From assembly GCF_030296575.1 (NCBI RefSeq), contig NZ_AP027729.1, positions 2,728,001 through 2,792,000 of the forward strand: DNA of 64,000 nt, in the 5' to 3' direction. Below are positions 57,101-64,000 of this stretch, one piece after another (the first letter of the stretch is position 1; the number at the start of each line of letters is the position of its first letter). The notes below the pieces were generated by a model. It did no database searches, was not told the origin of the DNA, and saw only the letters and a program-made list of their open reading frames with translations. Position numbers and translations under genes: made by a program. Source of the stretch: Paraoerskovia sediminicola. Its GTDB lineage: Bacteria > Actinomycetota > Actinomycetes > Actinomycetales > Cellulomonadaceae.

Positions 57101-57723
57101 CATGAGCATCGTGCCTGTCGTCTCGACGGTCACCGAGACGAACACCGGGACCCGGACCCCGAGCTCGGCCATCGCGGCCCGCGACCCGTTGACGGCGGCC
57201 TTTGCCTGGAGCAGGTCCTGGCTGGTCTCGACGAGGATCGCGTCCGCGCCGCCCTGCACGAGGCCCTTGGCCTGGAGCCCGAACGTGTCCTTCAGGTTCT
57301 GGTAGGTCGTGTGCCCGAGGCTCGGCAGCTTGGTGCCCGGCCCCATCGACCCCAGCACCCAGCGCGGCTTGTCGACTGTGGACCAGTGGTCCGCGCGCTC
57401 GCGGGCGATCCGGGCGCCGGCTTCGGCGAGCTCGGTGATGCGGTCGTCGATGTCGTAGTCCGACAGGTTCGACCAGTTGGCCCCGAACGTGTTGGTCTCG
57501 ACGCAGTCGACACCGACCTCGAAGTACGCGTCGTGCACGGCGCCGATCGCGTCGGGCCGCGTGACGTTGAGGATCTCGTTGCAGCCCTCGAGCCCCTGGA
57601 AGTCGTCGAGGGTGAGGTCCTGCGCCTGGAGCATGGTCCCCATCGCGCCGTCGGCGACGACGACGCGGCTGTTCAGCGCGTCGAGCAGGGCAGCGGAACG
57701 GGGGCGAGGACGGCGTCAGGCAT
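54171..57723 (-). CDS. metH: Cobalamin-dependent methionine synthase, frame broken twice
   Basis: About 1184 residues: homocysteine-binding barrel with zinc ligands GGCCGTTPEH, pterin-binding domain, B12-binding domain with DVHDIGKNLVDIIL (DxHxxG), and AdoMet-activation domain (RARVREELG-type, YRGARFSLGYPACPEMED). Methylates homocysteine from methyl-tetrahydrofolate. Two breaks: G5 at 57700-57704 (restores APRSAALLDALNSRVVVADGAMGTM) and G4 at 56760-56763 (restores EPRSPERENGVASL). ATG at 57723 is six bases after TAGACT. It may use vitamin captured by the DUF4430 pair upstream. Confidence 0.95.
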
Positions 57724-57729
57724 GGTCCG

Positions 57730-57735
57730 AGTCTA
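57730..57735 (-). promoter_or_regulatory. TAGACT -10 box of metH
   Basis: Minus-strand TAGACT ends six bases before the ATG at 57723. No cobalamin riboswitch can be accommodated because the leader is absent. Confidence 0.55.
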
Positions 57736-57822
57736 GGTCGCGGCCCCGCCTCGAGGTTCGGGCGTCCACCGACCGTCGGACGGCGTGGCGCCGTTCGACC
57801 GTCGCGTCGCCGCTCGTGCCCC

Positions 57823-57828
57823 TAGGCT
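57823..57828 (+). promoter_or_regulatory. TAGGCT -10 box of the GNAT gene
   Basis: TAGGCT ends six bases before the ATG at 57835. The six bases are CGGAGG, which touches the start codon and so is not a normal ribosome site. Confidence 0.5.
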
Positions 57829-57834
57829 CGGAGG

Positions 57835-58917
57835 ATGCCCCACGACCTCGCCCCCATCAGCCGGCGTGCCGACGCCCCCGACGCGCTGCCCCAGCTCCCC
57901 GCACACCTGCGCTGGCGGCCGCTGCGCGTCGACGACGCGACCTTGCTCCACGGGCTCGTCGAGGCGATCGAGCTCACCGACGGCGCTAGGTTCCGGACGA
58001 CGGCCGCTGAGTCCGCGGAGAAGCTCACGGGAGAGTGGAAGGACCTGGACCACGACACGCTGGTCGGGGTGGACGACGCGGGCGTCGTCTGCGCGTACGC
58101 GACGGTCGAGCTCGTCCAGGGCGCGGCGACGCTGCAGAAGGTCATCGTGCACGGCGGGGTCCACCCGATGGCTCGCGACCGGGGGATCGGCGGCCCGCTC
58201 GTCGACTGGATGACGGCACGGGCGCGCCAGGTGCTGGTCGCCTCCGGGACCACGCTGCCGGCGCGGATCGAGACCCACACCGACGAGTCCGGCCCCGCCG
58301 CCGAGCGGGACCTCCTCGAGCGGGCCGGGTTCCGGGTCCGGCGCTACTACGCGAACCTGCGTCGCGACCTGGCGGACGACGTCCCGGACGTCCAGCTGCC
58401 CGACGGGCTCCGCCTCGTCCCCTGGTCCGACGAGATCGACGACGCGATGCGTCTCGCCCACAACGACGCGTTCCGCGACCACTGGGGCAGCCAGCCCACG
58501 ACCCGGGAGAACTGGCGCCACGGGCGTAGCACGTTCGCGCCCACGTGGACGTTCGCGGTGCTCGACGAGCGGGACGAGCGCCCGACGGTCGACGGGGCGC
58601 AGGACGCGCACGCGTCGAGCGGCGAGGGCGCACCTCTGGTCGCCGCGTACCTGATCTCGGGGCGTTACGAGCAGAACTGGGAGGCCCAGGGCTTCACCGC
58701 CGGGTTCACGGAGCTGCTCGGGGTCCGACGCACCCACCGCGGGCTCGGGCTCTCGGTGGCGCTCCTCGAGGCCGCGATGCGGGCGTACCGTGCCGACGGC
58801 ATGCAGTTCGCGGAGCTCGACGTCGACACCGAGAACCCGTCAGGGGCCCACGGGCTGTACGCGAGCCTCGGGTACGAGAAGCTCGACGGCTCGATGGTGC
58901 ACACGATCGAGGTCTGA
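57835..58917 (+). CDS. Two-domain GNAT acetyltransferase
   Basis: 360 residues with tandem GNAT domains. The first is degenerate (VIVHGGVHPMARDRGIGGPL keeps the AcCoA loop partly) and the second is intact: LLGVRRTHRGLGLSVALLEAAM is the AcCoA pyrophosphate loop, ending VDTENPSGAHGLYASLGYEKL. This layout resembles MshD-type and related tandem GNAT enzymes. Substrate unknown. Start ATG after the TAGGCT box. Confidence 0.85.
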   Translation: MPHDLAPISRRADAPDALPQLPAHLRWRPLRVDDATLLHGLVEAIELTDGARFRTTAAESAEKLTGEWKDLDHDTLVGVDDAGVVCAYATVELVQGAATLQKVIVHGGVHPMARDRGIGGPLVDWMTARARQVLVASGTTLPARIETHTDESGPAAERDLLERAGFRVRRYYANLRRDLADDVPDVQLPDGLRLVPWSDEIDDAMRLAHNDAFRDHWGSQPTTRENWRHGRSTFAPTWTFAVLDERDERPTVDGAQDAHASSGEGAPLVAAYLISGRYEQNWEAQGFTAGFTELLGVRRTHRGLGLSVALLEAAMRAYRADGMQFAELDVDTENPSGAHGLYASLGYEKLDGSMVHTIEV

Positions 58918-59026
58918 CGGCGGTCGCGCGCCTCCTCGGTGCGCTGCCCGTCGCGCGCCGGTCGCTCGCTCCGCGCGCACCGGGCACGCGAGCGACCCGC
59001 ATCAGGCGCCCGGTGCACGACTTTGC

Positions 59027-59668
59027 TCAGCGGCGCGGCGTGGCGACGAACGGCGCGGTGCGCGGGTACAGGTCCTGCTCGACGACGTCGACGAGGAACG
59101 CCCCGAGGTCTGCCCGGGTGATCGACGTCGACCGCGTCGAGCGGTGCGCGTCGTGCTCGAGCGGCGCCGTCGAGCGTGTCCCGTCGACCAGGCGCGGTGG
59201 CCGCACGAGGGTCCAGTCCAGGCTCGACGCGGCCCAGACCGCGTGCTCGGCGGGCTTGTCCTTGACGACGTCCCCGCCCAGGGTCCTGATGAGCCAGCTG
59301 ATCGCCTTGTCCTTCGGGGCCTTGAGGTCCCCGGGGACGTCGATCCCGGCCCCGCTCACGCCCACGAACCGGCGCGGGCCCGTGGCGGTCATGAGGCCGA
59401 CGAGCTCCCGGGCGGTCCGCGTGTGGAGGTCGGGCTGCTTGTCGGTCGGGCCCAGCGCGGACACGACGGCCTCCGCTCCCTGAAGGAGGTCGGCGAGGGT
59501 AGTGCGGTCCGTCGAGTCGCCGACCACGACCCGGACGCGGTCGCGCGCCTCGGCGGGGATCTTCGCGGGGTCGCGCACGAGCGCCGTCACGTCGTGGCCG
59601 CGGTCGAGCGCCGCGGCGAGCGTGTGCCGGCCGGTGCGGCCGGTGGATCCGATGAGGGCGAGCTTCAC
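59027..59668 (-). CDS. NAD(P)-binding NmrA/SDR-like protein
   Basis: 213 residues, Rossmann fold: KLALIGSTGRTGRHTLAAALDRG nucleotide-binding segment, VVVGDSTDRTTLADLLQGAEAV, ALGPTDKQPD and FVGVSGAGIDVPGD. It resembles NAD(P)H-dependent reductases that sense redox or modify quinones. GTG at 59668 with GGAGG six bases upstream. It lies next to a second NAD(P)-binding gene on the same strand, 48 bases away. Confidence 0.82.
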   Translation of the reverse strand: MKLALIGSTGRTGRHTLAAALDRGHDVTALVRDPAKIPAEARDRVRVVVGDSTDRTTLADLLQGAEAVVSALGPTDKQPDLHTRTARELVGLMTATGPRRFVGVSGAGIDVPGDLKAPKDKAISWLIRTLGGDVVKDKPAEHAVWAASSLDWTLVRPPRLVDGTRSTAPLEHDAHRSTRSTSITRADLGAFLVDVVEQDLYPRTAPFVATPRR

Positions 59669-59716
59669 TGGTGACCTCCAGGGGTCGAACGGTCGGCGTG
59701 GATCAGGGAGCTGGGA

Positions 59717-60568
59717 TCAGCGGGACGGGAGCCAGGCGGCGCGTTCCCGGTGGGCGAAGGCGGCGAAGTCGATCGGTTCGCGCCCGAGGACGGTGCGGGC
59801 CTCCTCGGTGAGCCCGGCCGCCATGCCGAGGCGGGCGGTGGAGTAGATCGCGGTGGTGACCACGACCATTCCCCACGGCATGCCGAGGACGCGCCGTGCG
59901 TGCCGGGCGTAGCGCAGGATCCCGGCGCGCCGGTAGCGGACCGGGCGGCCGAGCTCGTCGGTCAGGATGGCGGCGATCTGGTCGTAGGTCAGCGCGCGGG
60001 GGCCCGTGACGGTCCACGCGCGGTCGGCGTGCGCGGACGGGTCGGTGAGCGCGGCCGCAGCGACCGCACCGACGTCCTCGGCGTCGACGAACGCGGTGGC
60101 CCCGTGGCCGGCGGGCATCAGGATCTCGTCCCGGTCCCGGATGTCGGAGACGTGTGTCGTGGAGAGGTTCTGGTGGAAGAACGACGCGCGGACGAACGTC
60201 CACGTCATGCCGGAGGAGCGCAGCCACGACTCGACCTTGGCGTGCGGGACGACCTTGTTCTTCTCCGCGCCCTGCAGCGAGAGGAAGACGACGTGCCGCA
60301 CACCTGCGTCGCGCGCCGCGGCGACCGCGGGCAGCAGGTCGCGCCGCACGTTGCCGATCGCGGGCGGTCGCACGAGGAACAGCGACTCGACGCCCTCGAA
60401 GGCCGCCGACCAGGTGGACGGGTCGGTGAAGTGGAAGGCGACGGCGTCGGTCGTCCCGGCCGGCACGTGGCGGTCCGCCGTGCGGTGCTCGACGCCTGCC
60501 TCGGTGAGGGCGCGCACGACCGCCGCACCCACGTTGCCGCTCGCACCGGTCACCAGGATCTTCGCCAC
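59717..60568 (-). CDS. NmrA-family NAD(P)-binding protein
   Basis: 283 residues with N-terminal AKILVTGASGNVGAAVVRAL dinucleotide-binding motif, ADRHVPAGTTDAVAFHFTDP, and VRASFFHQNLSTT with the position of the substrate pocket. NmrA-like proteins bind NAD(P) and may reduce quinones. GTG at 60568 has GGAG six bases upstream. It is divergent from a MarR regulator across 66 bases with a palindromic operator candidate, so control by that regulator is likely. Confidence 0.85.
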   Translation of the reverse strand: MAKILVTGASGNVGAAVVRALTEAGVEHRTADRHVPAGTTDAVAFHFTDPSTWSAAFEGVESLFLVRPPAIGNVRRDLLPAVAAARDAGVRHVVFLSLQGAEKNKVVPHAKVESWLRSSGMTWTFVRASFFHQNLSTTHVSDIRDRDEILMPAGHGATAFVDAEDVGAVAAAALTDPSAHADRAWTVTGPRALTYDQIAAILTDELGRPVRYRRAGILRYARHARRVLGMPWGMVVVTTAIYSTARLGMAAGLTEEARTVLGREPIDFAAFAHRERAAWLPSR

Positions 60569-60618
60569 GGTGAGCTCCTTCTCGTCTCGACGCACGGGCC
60601 GTGCCCGCGAACTAATAC

Positions 60619-60635
60619 TATGTACTATACACATA
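60619..60635. promoter_or_regulatory. Inverted repeat, likely MarR operator
   Basis: TATGT (60619-60623) and ACATA (60631-60635) flank ACTATAC in an AT-rich patch between the divergent NmrA-like and MarR genes. It overlaps the TACTAT -10 box of marR, which fits autorepression. Confidence 0.55.
60623..60628 (+). promoter_or_regulatory. TACTAT -10 box of the MarR gene
   Basis: TACTAT ends six bases before the ATG at 60635; leaderless spacing again. Confidence 0.55.
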
Positions 60636-61123
60636 TGAACGAGAGAGAAGTGCCTGACATGGACGCCACCGGGCGACGCGACCTCGAGCGGCTCGACCGA
60701 TCCCTGATGCGGCTGCGGCGGTTCATCGAGACGCCCGCCGTGCTCGACGACGCCGGGTCGCCCGTCGAGCTGTCGACGCTCCTCGTGCTGGATGCCGTCA
60801 CGAGCGGGCACGACGCTGCGCCGACGGGCTCGACGATCCGTGACGTCGCAGAACGGCTCGACGTCGCGCACTCGACCGCGAGCCGGCTCGTCACCCGCGC
60901 CGAGAAGGCCGGGGCCGTGACGCGCGGTCCTTCGGGCGCCGACCGGCGGACGTCCGTCGTGGAGGCGACCGCGGCCGGGCGAGTGCTGGCCGAGCGCGCG
61001 TCGCAGTTCCGGCTCGCCCGCCTCGGCGGGATCACGCGCACCTGGGACCCGCGTGACGTCGCCGCGCTGGCCCGGCTCCTCGACCTGTTCGTGGACGACA
61101 AGGGGTCCGTCGACCGGCGGTGA
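60635..61123 (+). CDS. MarR-family transcription regulator
   Basis: 162 residues with a winged helix: VELSTLLVLDAV, TIRDVAERLDVAHSTASRLVTRAEKAGAV (recognition helix) and the wing GPSGADRRTSVVEATAAG. It most likely represses itself and the divergent NmrA-like gene and responds to an electrophile or phenolic compound. ATG at 60635. Its 3' end takes part in a 49-bp duplication (see repeat entry). Confidence 0.88.
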   Translation: MNEREVPDMDATGRRDLERLDRSLMRLRRFIETPAVLDDAGSPVELSTLLVLDAVTSGHDAAPTGSTIRDVAERLDVAHSTASRLVTRAEKAGAVTRGPSGADRRTSVVEATAAGRVLAERASQFRLARLGGITRTWDPRDVAALARLLDLFVDDKGSVDRR

Positions 61124-61188
61124 CGGGTTCGCTCAGCCGTTCGTCCGTGGACGACGAAGGGCCCGTCGACCGGCGGTGACGGGGTCGC

Positions 61189-61195
<7 letters not shown>
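61091..61195. repeat. 49-bp direct repeat across the marR/parC ends
   Basis: 61091-61139 and 61147-61195 match at 45 of 49 bases. The first copy contains the end of marR; the second contains the end of parC. It looks like a short segmental duplication between the convergent genes. Confidence 0.75.
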
Positions 61196-63660
<2,465 letters not shown>

Positions 63661-63794
63661 CTGCCGTCGTGCTCCTCGTCAGCCGTCGTCGGTCGTGCGA
63701 AGGGCAGGTTACGCGAGGATGCCGACACCGCGGGTGACGCGCGCCGCACCGGCGCCGGACCGGAGCCTGCCCCTCCTGGGTCCGACGCTTCCCC

Positions 63795-63800
63795 TAGCCT
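63795..63800 (+). promoter_or_regulatory. TAGCCT -10 box of the partial GNAT gene
   Basis: TAGCCT ends six bases before the GTG at 63807 and three before the GTG at 63804, favouring the former as start. Confidence 0.5.
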
Positions 63801-63806
63801 GGGGTG

Positions 63807-64000
63807 GTGGACGTCGACGCTCGATACCCGGTGGAGTGGGAGGCGGACGTCGTGCTGCGCGACGGGTCGACCGCGCACCTGCGTCCGATCCGTCCCGACG
63901 ACGCCGACGCGCTCCAGCGGTTCCACGTCGCCCAGTCGGAGCAGTCGACGTACCTGCGGTTCTTCGTCTCCATGGACCGGCTCTCGGAGCGGGACCTTCG
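63807..64000 (+). CDS. GNAT-domain protein, probably N-terminus of an acyl-CoA-synthetase fusion (partial)
   Basis: The first 64 residues, up to the window edge: EADVVLRDGSTAHLRPIRPDDADALQRFHV and SEQSTYLRFFVSMDRL. This matches the N-terminal GNAT domain of Pat-like proteins, which in actinobacteria is often joined to an NDP-forming acyl-CoA synthetase domain. The rest is outside the window, so the fusion is an inference. Start GTG at 63807. Confidence 0.7.
   Translation, partial: MDVDARYPVEWEADVVLRDGSTAHLRPIRPDDADALQRFHVAQSEQSTYLRFFVSMDRLSERDL

Overview
The window is a high-GC chromosomal segment of an actinobacterium, most likely order Micrococcales and close to Cellulomonas. The reasons are: an S-(hydroxymethyl)mycothiol dehydrogenase, the actinobacterial cytochrome bc1-aa3 layout (ctaCDF, qcrCAB, ctaE), the pknL / Rv2175c-like / prenyltransferase block known from Mycobacterium, a PPi-type phosphofructokinase, and many genes that start 6-7 bases after a TANNNT box (leaderless transcripts). 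Genus is an inference. I found no rRNA, tRNA, CRISPR array or intact transposase.

Layout. 1-5.2 kb: partial lpdA, a small conserved gene, pepA, then a four-gene overlapping operon ending in pyrD. 5.3-8.2 kb: a MocR-type regulator divergent from a 48-residue membrane peptide and YczE. 8.3-15.7 kb: M20 peptidase, thioesterase, DJ-1/PfpI protein, nadA, a degenerate glycerate-kinase-like gene, erpA, and a tusA / desulfurase-like pair in which the desulfurase lacks its PLP lysine. 16.0-24.5 kb: respiratory chain genes around sodA. 24.8-41.4 kb: a receiver-like protein, trpD, an AsnC-type domain, a DEDD exonuclease/GIY-YIG protein, acyl-CoA ligase, ROK glucokinase, PlsC, PFP, class II DAHP synthase, PASTA kinase, HTH substrate homologue, polyprenyl synthase, DUF4192 and a universal stress protein. 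41.7-43.4 kb: the principal sigma factor rpoD.

Accessory DNA. The last 20 bp of rpoD recur at 46217-46236, bracketing about 2.85 kb of lower-GC DNA that separates rpoD from what looks like its own terminator. This is the signature of an element integrated at the rpoD 3' end. Its recognisable cargo is a secreted protein and a 3-TM membrane protein 3 nt downstream, which I propose as a toxin/bacteriocin-like and immunity-like pair. A second accessory gene at 52.0-54.2 kb encodes a DUF262-DUF1524-RAMA fusion (GmrSD-like type IV restriction).

After the island come parE, a DUF4430 lipoprotein with an ECF-S-like membrane protein, the mycothiol dehydrogenase/metallo-hydrolase pair, metH, a GNAT gene, two NAD(P)-binding reductase-like genes with a divergent MarR regulator, parC, and the start of a GNAT-containing gene.

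Quality warning. At least thirteen single-base frame breaks occur, nearly all at homopolymers one base too short (G4 for G5, C4 for C5, T4 for T5). They hit genes that should be functional (ctaE, metH twice, pknL, DAHP synthase, PFP). I read them as assembly errors, so each affected gene is given its full span and the break position is noted.
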